Below, in pieces: positions 16,756-25,636 of a DNA stretch of 64,000 nt (positions are counted from its first letter, which is position 1; every line of letters starts with the position of its first letter). Under the pieces are notes generated by a model. That model did no database searches. It saw only the letters and a program-made list of their open reading frames with translations, and had not been told where the DNA came from. Origin of the DNA: Comamonas phosphati (GTDB lineage Bacteria; Pseudomonadota; Gammaproteobacteria; Burkholderiales; Burkholderiaceae_C); the NCBI RefSeq assembly GCF_014637085.1, contig NZ_BMEU01000004.1, positions 1 to 64,000 of the forward strand, given 5' to 3'. Made by a program: the position numbers and the translations under genes.

Positions 16756-16830
16756 TGGTGGGTGATACATGGATCGAACATGTGACCCCTGCCGTGTGAA
16801 GGCAGTGCTCTACCGCTGAGCTAATCACCC
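16756..16830 (-). tRNA. tRNA-Val (anticodon CAC), first copy
   Basis: 75 nt with encoded CCA. Acceptor GGGTGAT pairs with ATCACCC; anticodon stem CTGCC/GGCAG with loop TTCACAC gives anticodon CAC. Only six bases separate it from the second copy, so both come from one transcript. Confidence 0.95.
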
Positions 16831-16935
16831 GAAGACCGAAATTCTAGCACCTTTTTGTGGCTGCTTTTGGAATGTTGCGATTTTTGAGGTTTGAACGATC
16901 AGCCTGCGTGGCACGCTGGCATGGTCTCAGGCTTA

Positions 16936-17037
16936 TGAAGTTGGCGCTGCCCAAGCCAGGGACATCAGGCAAGGGCTGCCCCGCAGCGAGGATGTCGTCC
17001 CCCTTCAAGGGGGAAGCCGCGCAGCGGCTCAGGGGGT
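16936..17037 (-). repeat. Type-1 GC-rich repeat copy behind fadD
   Basis: Reads on the minus strand from CCCCCTGAGCCGCTGCGCGG through CCCCCTTGAAGGGGG and GACGACATCCTCGCTGCGGGG to the GCGCCAACTTCAT end. Its first bases make the C-terminal proline and stop codon of fadD. Confidence 0.85.
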
Positions 17038-18723
17038 CGCTCTTAGCTCTCTGCGCAGGATCTTGCCCACATTGGTCTTGGGCAGTTCGTCGCGGAACTC
17101 GATGAAGCGCGGGCGCTTGTAGCCGGTCAGCTGTTCCTGGCAGTAGCGCAGCACCTGGTCCTCGGTCAACGAGGGGTCGCTGCGCACCACATAGACCTTG
17201 ATGGCTTCGCCCTGGCGCTCGTCGGCCACGCCCACGGCCGCGCATTCGAGCACGCCGGGGCACAGGGAGATCACGTTCTCCAGCTCGTTGGGATAGACGT
17301 TGAAGCCGCTGACCACCATCATGTCCTTTTTGCGGTCGATGATGCGGGCGTAGCCCTCGGCGTCCATCACGCCGATGTCGCCGGTGCGCAGGTAGCCATC
17401 GGTCGTGAAGGCCTTGGCCGTTTCGGCCGGTTGGTTGTGGTAGCCGCGCATGACGTTGGGCCCCTTGATGCACAGCTCGCCGGCCTCGCCCAGCGGCAGG
17501 TCCCGGCCCTCGTCGTCCTTGATGGCAATGGAGATGCCGGGCAGCGGCAGGCCTATGGTGCCGCTGAAGCTCTGGGCCGTGACCGGGTTGTTGGTGCCGA
17601 TGGCGCAGGTCTCGCTCATGCCCCAGCCCTCGATCATCACGCTGCCCGTGACCTGCTGCCACTGGCGCGCCGTGCCTTCGGAGGCCGCCATGCCGCCGGC
17701 CTGCGAGACGCGCAGCTGGGAAAAGTCCAGCGCGCGGAATGCGGCATGGTTGAGCAGGGCGTTGAACAGCGTGTTGACGGCCGGAAGAATGTGGAACGGG
17801 CGCTTTTGCAGCACTTTCACGAACTTGGGAATGTCGCGCGGATTGGGGACCAGGCTCTGGCTGGCGCCCAGGCGCATGGCGAACAGGCAGACCGTCAGCG
17901 CGAAGATGTGGTACAGCGGCAGGGCCGCGATGATGTGGGTCTCGTCGGCCTTGACCTTGCCGTCCAGCGCCGGCGTGAACCAGGATTGGGCCTGCAGCGT
18001 GGCGGCCGCGATATTGCGATGGGTGAGCACCGCGCCCTTGGACAGGCCCGTGGTCCCGCCCGTGTATTGCAGAAAGGCGACCGAGTCCAGGTCGGCCGTG
18101 CTGGGCACGAGCTGGCGCGCGGCGCCGACCGCCAGGGCCTGCTTGAAGGGCGTGACCTGCCGGTCGCTGCCCAGCGGCAGGCTGTAGGCAGGCACCATCC
18201 TGGCCAGGTGGCGCACGGCAAAGGTGATCCAGCGGCCGTACATGCCGCCCAGCAGATCGCCCATGGCCGTGAGGCAGATGTGGCGGATGGCGGTGCGCTC
18301 CAGCACGTCGCCCAGGGTGGGGGCGAAGTTTTCCAGAATGATGATGGCCGTGGCGCCCGAGTCCTTGAGCTGGTGCTCAAGCTCGCGCGCGGTGTACAGC
18401 GGGTTCACGTTCACGCAGGTGAATCCCGCGCGCAGCACGGCCGTCATGCTCACGGCGAACTGCGGCACATTGGGCAGCATGATGGCCACGCGCGCATCGG
18501 GCTCCAGCCCCAGGCTCTGCAGCCAGGCGCCCAACTGCTCGGACAGGCGGCCCAGCTCGCCGTAGCTCATCCAGCGGTCCATGCAGACCGAGAAGGGGCG
18601 CGCGGCATGCCGGGCCAGGGCTTCCTCGAGCAGATGCGCCAGCGAGCGGTATTGCTCGGGGTGCACCTCGTGGGGTACGTTGGCGGGGTAGTTCTTGAGC
18701 CAGGGCGCTGCGTCCATGTCCAT
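17029..18723 (-). CDS. fadD: Long-chain acyl-CoA synthetase (AMP-forming)
   Basis: Encodes about 564 residues of the ANL superfamily. The AMP-binding signature YTGGTTGLSKGA lies near residue 220, GWGMSET in the middle, and the C-terminal lysine region FRDELPKTNVGKILRREL near the end. It activates long-chain fatty acids to acyl-CoA at the inner membrane, feeding beta-oxidation such as the operon at 57.9-64 kb. The start is ambiguous among 18723, 18717 and an upstream ATG at 18768; 18723 is nearest to the conserved start (APWLKNYPANVPHEV). The final T-P-stop comes from the adjoining repeat. Confidence 0.92.
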   Translation of the reverse strand: MDMDAAPWLKNYPANVPHEVHPEQYRSLAHLLEEALARHAARPFSVCMDRWMSYGELGRLSEQLGAWLQSLGLEPDARVAIMLPNVPQFAVSMTAVLRAGFTCVNVNPLYTARELEHQLKDSGATAIIILENFAPTLGDVLERTAIRHICLTAMGDLLGGMYGRWITFAVRHLARMVPAYSLPLGSDRQVTPFKQALAVGAARQLVPSTADLDSVAFLQYTGGTTGLSKGAVLTHRNIAAATLQAQSWFTPALDGKVKADETHIIAALPLYHIFALTVCLFAMRLGASQSLVPNPRDIPKFVKVLQKRPFHILPAVNTLFNALLNHAAFRALDFSQLRVSQAGGMAASEGTARQWQQVTGSVMIEGWGMSETCAIGTNNPVTAQSFSGTIGLPLPGISIAIKDDEGRDLPLGEAGELCIKGPNVMRGYHNQPAETAKAFTTDGYLRTGDIGVMDAEGYARIIDRKKDMMVVSGFNVYPNELENVISLCPGVLECAAVGVADERQGEAIKVYVVRSDPSLTEDQVLRYCQEQLTGYKRPRFIEFRDELPKTNVGKILRRELRATP

Positions 18724-18886
18724 ATCTCGCTGAAGGCATGCAAAGGAAGGAGGAGGGCTGCCGGTCATGGGCGCAGGCAGTCAGGCGGATTCTGAGGGCT
18801 GTACCTGCCTGGGGCTACCAGTGCTTGTCCTAGCAGCTCCAGCTCTGCTACGGTGGTGTCCAGTTTTCTCCGGGAGGGGCGGTCTT

Positions 18887-19786
18887 GTGAACGCACGCAT
18901 ATGGCGCTTGGTGGTGGTGCTCAACGGGCTGGCGGCATGGGCCTGGCTGGCTTTCTGGTGGCGCGGCCATCCGGTGCTGGCCGCGGCCGGTGTGGCCGTG
19001 CTGGCCTGCGGCGCCGGCCTGCAGCTGGGCGTGCAGATGCTGCTGATGCGCTCTGCCTGCCGCGCGCGGGGCCTGGCCATGCCGCCGGGGTGGACGCTGC
19101 TCAAGGCCTGGTGGGCCGAGTGGCGGCTGAGCGTGTACCTGTTCGGCTGGCGCATTCCGTTTCGGCAGCAGGCGCAGCCGGACCGGTTGTATTCAGGCCA
19201 GGTGGCTCTGGTGCTGGTGCATGGCTATTTCTGCAACCGCGCGGTCTGGGCATCCTGGATGCGCCAGCTCAAGGCCCTGGGCATAGGCTGCGCAGCCGTG
19301 ACGCTGGAACCCGCGCAGGGCGGCAGCGTGGATGCCATGGTGAAGGATCTGGACAGCTGCGTGCGCGAGGTGGTCCGGCGCACGGGCCGGGCGCCGCTGA
19401 TCGTGGCGCACAGCCTGGGCGGGCTGGTGGTGCGCGCCTGGCTCAAGGTTTTGCCCGCCGAGGAGCGCGCGCAGCTGGCGGCCCATGTGGTCACGGTGGC
19501 CACGCCCCACCACGGCACCTGGCTGGCCAGGTTTGCACACCGCCTGCCGGCGCTGGACATGCGCGAGCGCAGCCCGTGGCTGCAGCGGCTGGGGCCGCCC
19601 GGGGCGGATGTCGCCTTCAGCTGCTGGTGCAGCCGCAGCGACAACATCGTGTTCCCGCCCGAGCTGGCCCAGCTGGCGGGCAGCGAGGTCCATGTGGTGG
19701 ACGATGCGGCCCATATGCAGCTGCTGCACGACGCCCGGGTCCGGGCGTACTGCCTGGCACTGCGCGAGCGGCTGCAGAACGCTTAG
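18887..19786 (+). CDS. Membrane-anchored alpha/beta hydrolase (lipase-like)
   Basis: Encodes 299 residues. Two hydrophobic segments at about 5-25 and 30-55 anchor it. The lipase core follows with VLVHGYFCNRAVW (oxyanion), the nucleophile A-H-S176-L-G-G and a late His in AAHMQL. AHSLGG replaces the more usual GHSxGG. GTG at 18887 was chosen because a GGAGGGG lies about ten bases upstream and the frame ahead has no conserved sequence. It ends overlapping the convergent MscS gene by four bases. Confidence 0.82.
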   Translation: MNARIWRLVVVLNGLAAWAWLAFWWRGHPVLAAAGVAVLACGAGLQLGVQMLLMRSACRARGLAMPPGWTLLKAWWAEWRLSVYLFGWRIPFRQQAQPDRLYSGQVALVLVHGYFCNRAVWASWMRQLKALGIGCAAVTLEPAQGGSVDAMVKDLDSCVREVVRRTGRAPLIVAHSLGGLVVRAWLKVLPAEERAQLAAHVVTVATPHHGTWLARFAHRLPALDMRERSPWLQRLGPPGADVAFSCWCSRSDNIVFPPELAQLAGSEVHVVDDAAHMQLLHDARVRAYCLALRERLQNA

Positions 19787-22215
19787 GCGGGCGCTGCCGG
19801 GTGCTGTGCCGGCGGCGCGGCCTGGATGACGCGGATGTCCGTGGGCGTGACCAGCGCAATGCCTTGCTCGGCCGTGCGCTGCAGCAGGGCGAACAGCAGG
19901 TCGCTGCGCGTGCCGTACACATTGCGCGGGCTGGAGACGTAGCCGAAGCTGGTGATGTTGATGATGCCGCCGCTCAGCGAGTCCACGTACAGGCTGGGCG
20001 CCGGGTCCTGCAGCACGGCTTCGTGCTGGCCGTAGATGTCCAGCACCAGTTCTTTGAGCTGGACGATGTCGGTGGACAGCGGCACGGCAAACGGCATGGC
20101 GATGCGGCCCAGCGCGTTGTCCATGGTGATGTTGCGCACGGCCTTGGTGATGAGCTCCGAGTTGGGCACGATGAGCGTGGCCTTGTCGTCGGTCTGGATC
20201 TCGGTGGCGCGCACGCTGATGCGGTGGATGTTGCCTTCCATGTCGCCGATGCGCACGCGGTCGCCCAGTTTCACGGGGCGCTCGGCCAGCAGGATCAGGC
20301 CCGAGACGAAGTTCTGCGTGATGGCCTGCAGGCCGAAGCCTATGCCCACGGACAGGGCGCTGGCCAGCAGGGCCAGTTTCTCGAAGCCCAGGCCCAGGGC
20401 GGCCAGCGTCCACAGGGTCGAGACAATGATGCCCACGTAGCGGGCCACGGTGCTGATGGAGTTGCGCGCGCCGATGTCGAGCTCGGTCTTGGGCAGATAG
20501 GTTGCCACCAGCCAGTGCTGCAGCGTGCGGAACACCGTCAGTCCGGCGATCAGCACGATGACGGCGCGGGCCACGGCAATCGGCTTGAGCACGGCGCCGC
20601 CTATGGTCAGGCCGTTGGACAGCGTGTCGAACCAGCCCAGCAGAATGCTGGAATTGCCGAAGGTGGCGGTCAGCCCGGCCGCGCCAAGCAACAGCAGGCA
20701 GATGCGCACAAAGGCCGACAGCAGCACCCCGATCTGCTCCACGCGCGCCGTGCTGAGCCGCGTGGCCAGCTGAAAGCCCCGGCCCGTGCGGCTTTCCGGC
20801 GAGAAGAACCAGAGGAGGAGGTCGTCGGCGAACTTCATCAGCAGCGAGGTGGCCAGCACCACCACCGTCATCCACACCAGCTGGGTGGTGACGAAGACCG
20901 AGAAATTCAGATAGCCCAGCAGGGTGGCGATCCAGGCCGTGAGCACGGTCAGGTGCCCGCCCAGCCAGGCCAGCGTCAGCCAGCCGCTGCGCTGCACCGG
21001 ATGGCCTACCTCGGGCTGGAGCGCATCCTCGCCATTCCTCTGCGCATCCTGCACCCGGTGGCGCTGCTGGTTGAGCGTGACCAGCGAGGCCATGATCAGG
21101 CCCACAAAGGTCAGCGCGATCAATCCGTCCAGCGCCACCGTGCTCACGGTGCTGGTGCGCGCCGCCACGTCGATGGCGTTGAGCAGCATGGCGAACCAGG
21201 CCAGCGCCGCGGCGCCCCAGGCGTAGCGGATCAGGGCCGGGGCCGCGAGGTCGTCGATGTCCAGCAGCCGCCAGGACGGGCGCTTGGGCACCAGCAGGCA
21301 GGCGCTGATGGAGAGAAAGAAGGCCGCCACGAAGGAGGCTTTGACAAAGGCATCGGCCACCGATTCCAGGCGCGGCGCGATGGCGTCGACCGAGCGCAGG
21401 GCCTCCACCAGCACCAGGCTGGCCAGGCCCGGCAACAGGGTGCCGACCAGCAGCAGCCAGACGGCCAGGCCGGTGCGGCGCAGGCGGCCGTCGGGAGCGC
21501 GATCCGAAGCCGCAAAGCGGCGGCCCAGGTAGCGCAGGCCCATGCGCAGCGGAAACAGCATGACGAGGGCCAAGGCCAGCCCCCACAGCGGCGTGCTCCA
21601 GCCGTTCTTGCCGATCGCGGCATCAAGGCCGGCGCGGCCCTGGCGCGCCAGGGCCTGGATGCGCAGCAGATCCGAGGGCAACTGCTTGGCGAACTGCTGC
21701 CACAGCGAAGGCGACAGCGGCGAGGCGACCTTGCTCGCGATCTGTGCGTTGAACTGCTGGGTGCGCAGCTTCTCGATCGAGTCCGAGGTCTGGGCCGCCT
21801 CCACCGACAGCAGCTTGCCGCGCTTGATGGCCGAGTCCAGGTCGTTGTGCCGCTGGTCCAGCTCCTTGCGTTGCTGCTTGAGGTCGCTGCCTTCGTTGCC
21901 GCCAGGCGCCACGGGGCCGAGCTGGGCCATGCGCGCGTCGATCTGCTTGAGCATGGGCTCCAGGGCCGCCACGGCGCCATCGGCGTCGCGCTTGGCCTTG
22001 AGCGCTTTTTCGGACAGGGTCTGCAGGGTTTCGGGCGCGTCGGCGTCGTCCAGCGACTGATGGACCTGGTCCAGCGAGGTCGAGGCCGCCTGGATCTGGC
22101 CCTGGAGATCGGCCTGGGCGTCGCCCGGGATGGAAGGATCGGCCGCGAAGGCCAGGCCGATGCTGAGATGGAGCGCCAGCAGCCAGCGCAGAAAATGGAT
22201 ACAGCTAATACGCAT
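19783..22215 (-). CDS. Large mechanosensitive channel (DUF3772 plus MscS domain)
   Basis: Encodes 810 residues. Signal peptide (1-24), a periplasmic coiled-coil-rich DUF3772-type region (about 30-180), around ten hydrophobic segments, and a C-terminal MscS core with GIGFGLQAITQNFVSGLILLAERPVKLGDRV split by the pore helix. It likely protects against hypo-osmotic shock at the inner membrane. It has the same architecture as MscK/YbiO-type paralogues, so the particular gating is unknown. Confidence 0.9.
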   Translation of the reverse strand: MRISCIHFLRWLLALHLSIGLAFAADPSIPGDAQADLQGQIQAASTSLDQVHQSLDDADAPETLQTLSEKALKAKRDADGAVAALEPMLKQIDARMAQLGPVAPGGNEGSDLKQQRKELDQRHNDLDSAIKRGKLLSVEAAQTSDSIEKLRTQQFNAQIASKVASPLSPSLWQQFAKQLPSDLLRIQALARQGRAGLDAAIGKNGWSTPLWGLALALVMLFPLRMGLRYLGRRFAASDRAPDGRLRRTGLAVWLLLVGTLLPGLASLVLVEALRSVDAIAPRLESVADAFVKASFVAAFFLSISACLLVPKRPSWRLLDIDDLAAPALIRYAWGAAALAWFAMLLNAIDVAARTSTVSTVALDGLIALTFVGLIMASLVTLNQQRHRVQDAQRNGEDALQPEVGHPVQRSGWLTLAWLGGHLTVLTAWIATLLGYLNFSVFVTTQLVWMTVVVLATSLLMKFADDLLLWFFSPESRTGRGFQLATRLSTARVEQIGVLLSAFVRICLLLLGAAGLTATFGNSSILLGWFDTLSNGLTIGGAVLKPIAVARAVIVLIAGLTVFRTLQHWLVATYLPKTELDIGARNSISTVARYVGIIVSTLWTLAALGLGFEKLALLASALSVGIGFGLQAITQNFVSGLILLAERPVKLGDRVRIGDMEGNIHRISVRATEIQTDDKATLIVPNSELITKAVRNITMDNALGRIAMPFAVPLSTDIVQLKELVLDIYGQHEAVLQDPAPSLYVDSLSGGIINITSFGYVSSPRNVYGTRSDLLFALLQRTAEQGIALVTPTDIRVIQAAPPAQHPAAPA

Positions 22216-22232
22216 GAAAGAATCTTAGGGAC

Positions 22233-22505
22233 TTAGAACGTGTTTACGATCTCTACGCAGCCGCGTTGGAGCGCAATCGGGATGAGTTCGAAGCGGGTGG
22301 CTCGCAGCTTGCACCGGGGTGCAAGCAAGAGACAGCGCGAAGAAATCGCCCGATTTCGCTCCAACCCTTCGGGACAGCGGCTTTGCGGGCGGTCTGCGGC
22401 GTTGCAAATCCTCGCAATAGCACGGCTATTGCTGCGGTATTGCGCCTTGCATCCCATCCCGCAAAGCCACTGTCGCGGCGCGAGGAGATCGTAAACACGT
22501 TCTTA
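22233..22505. mobile_element. MITE-like element with 18-bp terminal inverted repeats
   Basis: The ends GAACGTGTTTACGATCTC (22236-22253) and GAGATCGTAAACACGTTC (22485-22502) are perfect inverted repeats, flanked on both sides by TTA, a likely 3-bp target duplication. The 267-bp body holds nested inverted pairs, for example CAGCGGCTTTGCGGG with CCCGCAAAGCCACTG. No frame in it looks like a transposase, so it would depend on an element elsewhere. It lies between the MscS gene and phhA. Confidence 0.8.
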
Positions 22506-22653
22506 CGCCAACAAGGATGCACCAGGATTGCTTCCTTGAGGCAAAGGTCTTGCCTGAACCTGATTGGCGCAAGTCGTGTGAAGTGCGCGCCAGCGCGCGG
22601 CGCCACCACTATAGATGCCCTCAAGCCATGCCGGGTGACAGTCTGTGCTTATG

Positions 22654-22752
22654 AAAAAAGGAGCTGCTTGCGCTTGTATTGCAATGAATCCAGATGAAAA
22701 ATCATCTGAATATGTTTTACCTGAAGCGTAAATTGCTATTGAAATAATAGCT
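22654..22752 (+). repeat. Decayed family-2 repeat ahead of phhA's 3' end
   Basis: Left arm AAAAAAGGAGCTGCTTGCGC and TTGTA, inner CAGATGAAAAATCATCTG hairpin, and an AATAGCTCT right end. It fills the rest of the gap after the MITE; 22506-22653 shows nothing else recognisable. Confidence 0.5.
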
Positions 22753-22763
22753 CTGCATCGTGC

Positions 22764-23660
22764 TCAGGCCAGCAAAGTCTCGCCGGGCAACAGTTCCCTG
22801 GCGCCTATGGTCGGCTGCTGGCGCAGCGCCTCGTACAAGGGCTGGAGATCGACCGAGGCCAGGTCCAGCAACTGCTGCATGTTGTCGATGACGAAATAGG
22901 TCTGCTGGTAGGTGTCGATCTTGTAGAGCGTGCGCATGGTGCGCGCCAGCTCCAGCGCAATGCGGTGCGGCTCGGGGCTGCGCACCGAGTATTCGAGTTC
23001 GCCGGCCGAGCTCAGGATGCCGGCGCCATAGGCGCGCAGGCCGCCGCCGTGCTTCTCGCTTTCGCGGATCAGGCCGAACTCGACGGTGTACCAGTACAGG
23101 CGCGAGAGCATCTCGCAGGCGCCCAGCTCGGCGGCCCTGAGCCCGCCCTGGCCGTAGGCCTGGATGAAGTCGGCGAGCACGGGGTTGAACAGCAGCGGCA
23201 CATGGCCGAACAGGTCGTGGAAGATGTCGGGCTCGACGATGTATTCGAACTCTTCGGGCTTGCGTATCCAGTCCGTGACCGGGAACTTGCGCTGGGCCAG
23301 CAGCGAGAAGAACGGCACTTCGGGGATCAGCCCCGGCACGCCCACGATCTCCCAGCCCGTGGCCTTGAACAGGCGCTCGTTGATTTCCTCGAAGCGCGGA
23401 ATGCGCTCCTTGGCGCCCAGCGAGGGCAGGGCCGTGATGAACTCCTGGCTGGCGCGGCCCGCCAGCAGGGCGCTCTGGCGCTCGTACAGGCGGTGGTAGG
23501 TGTCGTGGTCCTGCGCCGTGTAGGCGGCGTAATCCTGGGTGCAGGTGTAATCGCTGTGGGCCCGGGTGTAGTCGCCGCGCGGAGGGCGGTCGGACTGGCC
23601 GTAGACCACGGGGGCCGCCCCCATGGCGGCGGCAAGAGGGATGTTGGCTGCGTCGATCAT
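22764..23660 (-). CDS. phhA: Phenylalanine 4-monooxygenase
   Basis: Encodes 298 residues. The iron ligands are visible as DIF-H148-DLFG-H153-VPLL and E194 in YWYTVEFGL. It hydroxylates phenylalanine to tyrosine with tetrahydropterin; the FolM-like enzyme at 7.1 kb could serve that cofactor, which is inference. It follows hppD by 36 bases in the same direction, so the two form an operon hppD-phhA for aromatic amino acid breakdown. Confidence 0.95.
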   Translation of the reverse strand: MIDAANIPLAAAMGAAPVVYGQSDRPPRGDYTRAHSDYTCTQDYAAYTAQDHDTYHRLYERQSALLAGRASQEFITALPSLGAKERIPRFEEINERLFKATGWEIVGVPGLIPEVPFFSLLAQRKFPVTDWIRKPEEFEYIVEPDIFHDLFGHVPLLFNPVLADFIQAYGQGGLRAAELGACEMLSRLYWYTVEFGLIRESEKHGGGLRAYGAGILSSAGELEYSVRSPEPHRIALELARTMRTLYKIDTYQQTYFVIDNMQQLLDLASVDLQPLYEALRQQPTIGARELLPGETLLA

Positions 23661-23696
23661 GATGCGCTCCCAGGATTTCGGCTCTGCCGCGCCGGC

Positions 23697-24818
23697 TCAG
23701 CGCTTGAGCACGCCGCGGCGCATCTGGTCCAGCTCCATGGTCTCGAACAAGGCCTTGAAGTTGCCTTCGCCGAAACCGCTGTTGCCCTTGCGCTGGATGA
23801 ACTCGAAGAAGATCGGCCCCAGCTGGTTCTCGCTGAAGATCTGCAGCAGCAGCTCGCCCTGCTTGCCGTCCACGAGGATGTTGCGCGCCAGCAGCTCGGC
23901 AATGGGCTCCTGCAGCTCGGGAATGCGCTTGGGCAGCAGCTCGTAGTAGGTTTCGCTGGTGTTGAGCAGCTTGATGCCGTTCATCTGCAGGCCGTCCACG
24001 GTGTCGTAGAGGTTGGTCGAGCCCAGAGCGATGTGCTGTATGCCCTCGCCGTGGTACAGGTCCAGGTACTCCTGGATCTGGCCGGCCTTGTCGTTGCCTT
24101 CCTCGTTGATCGGGATGCGGATCTTGCCGCAGGGGCTGGTCATGGCCTTGCTCTTGACGCCGGTGGTCTGGCCTTCGATATCGAAGTAGCGGATCTCGCG
24201 GAAGTTGAACATGCGCTCGTAGAACTCTGCCAGCTCGGCCATGCGGCCGCGGTAGACGTTGTTGGTCAGGTGGTCGATATAGGTCAGGCCCAGGCCTTGC
24301 GGGCGCAGCTCGGCGCCGGGCAGGGGCTCGAAGTCCACGTCGAAGAAGCTGATGTTGCCCAGGTCGCCGTCCTTGGCGCCGTTCTTGCCGCGCCATTTGT
24401 CGATGAAGTAGATCAGCGAGTCGCCGATGCCCTTGATGGCGGGAATGTTGAGCTCGCCCGGAGCGGCATGCTGGTCGTAGCCCCAGGCGCCCAGGGAGAT
24501 GGCGCGCTCGTAGGCGAACTTGGCGTCCTGCACGCGGATGGCGATGGCGCAGACGCTGGGGCCGTGCAGGCGGGCAAAGCGCTGGGCGAAGCTGTCGGGT
24601 TCGGCGTTGATGATGAAATTGATTTCGCCCTGGCGATACAGTGTGACGTTCTTGCGGCGATGCTTGGCAATGGCCGTAAAGCCCATGCGCTCGAACAGCT
24701 GGCCCATGGCCACCGGATCGGGGGCCGCATATTCGACGAATTCAAAACCGTCGGTGCCCATGGGGTTGTCCCAGGTCTGGAAGTCGGTCGCAGAGGTTTG
24801 AGTCAGTGGGGCGTTCAT
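23697..24818 (-). CDS. 4-hydroxyphenylpyruvate dioxygenase
   Basis: Encodes 373 residues of the two-domain vicinal oxygen chelate fold, with PMGTDGFEFVEYAAPD near the start, YIDHLTNNV in the middle, GIQHIALGSTN with a metal His, and QIFSENQLGPIFFEFIQRKG with the metal Glu. It turns 4-hydroxyphenylpyruvate to homogentisate. ATG at 24818 follows GGAG by seven bases; an ATG at 24830 is the alternative. It diverges from the Lrp-type regulator with a palindrome between. Confidence 0.94.
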   Translation of the reverse strand: MNAPLTQTSATDFQTWDNPMGTDGFEFVEYAAPDPVAMGQLFERMGFTAIAKHRRKNVTLYRQGEINFIINAEPDSFAQRFARLHGPSVCAIAIRVQDAKFAYERAISLGAWGYDQHAAPGELNIPAIKGIGDSLIYFIDKWRGKNGAKDGDLGNISFFDVDFEPLPGAELRPQGLGLTYIDHLTNNVYRGRMAELAEFYERMFNFREIRYFDIEGQTTGVKSKAMTSPCGKIRIPINEEGNDKAGQIQEYLDLYHGEGIQHIALGSTNLYDTVDGLQMNGIKLLNTSETYYELLPKRIPELQEPIAELLARNILVDGKQGELLLQIFSENQLGPIFFEFIQRKGNSGFGEGNFKALFETMELDQMRRGVLKR

Positions 24819-24957
24819 AGAGGTCTCCATCCGGTGAAGGCACGGCGCGTTCGGCCATGTGGGCCCAGGGGGATGCGCGTGCAGCCTGGCTTTCACTGTA
24901 GGCCGGACCCATGGCAGCCTTTTTGCATTTGCAGCGTGACTTCAAGCCTTGAAATGC

Positions 24958-24997
24958 ATGAAAATTGTGCGAAAAATATTGATTGCACAATTTTCAT
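24958..24997. promoter_or_regulatory. Operator palindrome between hppD and the Lrp-family regulator
   Basis: ATGAAAATTGTGC (24958-24970) and GCACAATTTTCAT (24985-24997) are perfect inverted copies with a 14-base AT-rich spacer. A second palindrome, AAGGGTTAACCCTT, lies at 25005-25018, between this pair and the regulator ATG at 25054. Position in the divergent promoter suggests binding by the adjacent Lrp/AsnC protein. Confidence 0.7.
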
Positions 24998-25053
24998 GTT
25001 TTCCAAGGGTTAACCCTTGAGAAAAACTGCGCTGTTTTTACCGTCTATCTGCC

Positions 25054-25536
25054 ATGAGCGTTACACACACCATCGACAAACTGGACAAGGCAATTTTGCG
25101 CCGATTGCAGGCCAATGGCCGCGAAACCTATGACGTGATAGGGGAGCAGGTCGGCCTGTCACCCAGCGCCGTGCTGCGCCGGGTCAAGCGGCTGGAGGAA
25201 AGCGGCGTGATCGACCGCTACGTGGCCCTGGTGCAGCCCGAGACCGTGGGCCTGGGCCTGACCGCCTATCTGAACGTGCGCCTGGAAAAATACACCGAAA
25301 CCAGCAAGCGCAACCCCATGGACGTGTTCCGCGCCAGCGTGCAGGCCTGGCCCGAGGTGGTGGAGTGCGTCTCGCTGACCGGGGAGATGGACTACCTGCT
25401 GCGCGTGGTGGTGGCCGACATGCAGCACTACAGCCGCTTCATCATGGATACCCTGCTCAAGCATCCCAGCGTGCAGGACTGCAAGACCAGTTTCGTGATG
25501 GACCGCGTCAAGGTCACCACGGCCGTACCGCTTTAG
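25054..25536 (+). CDS. Lrp/AsnC family transcriptional regulator
   Basis: Encodes 160 residues. N-terminal winged helix-turn-helix at about 5-60 (LDKAILRRLQANGRETYDVIG, split by the family's usual pattern) and a C-terminal RAM ligand-binding domain with VVECVSLTGEMDYLLRVV. Divergent from hppD-phhA, it probably activates or represses that operon in response to an aromatic amino acid; that is inference from context. Confidence 0.92.
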   Translation: MSVTHTIDKLDKAILRRLQANGRETYDVIGEQVGLSPSAVLRRVKRLEESGVIDRYVALVQPETVGLGLTAYLNVRLEKYTETSKRNPMDVFRASVQAWPEVVECVSLTGEMDYLLRVVVADMQHYSRFIMDTLLKHPSVQDCKTSFVMDRVKVTTAVPL

Positions 25537-25636
25537 CCTGGCGTTAATACGAGGCCTTGACACGAGGCCCTTACGCCAATATTGCAATGCAGCATGTTTC
25601 TTGCGAAACATCGGGTTTTTACCTATAGTGGCGTCT

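Noticed and set aside
15557-16828. Longer start for the MBL hydrolase
   Set aside because: The extension would translate both tRNA genes and their terminator.
18853-22236. Plus-strand frame of 1127 codons opposite the MscS gene
   Set aside because: Repetitive Gln/Gly/His/Arg-rich translation without domains; antisense to a clearly conserved channel gene.
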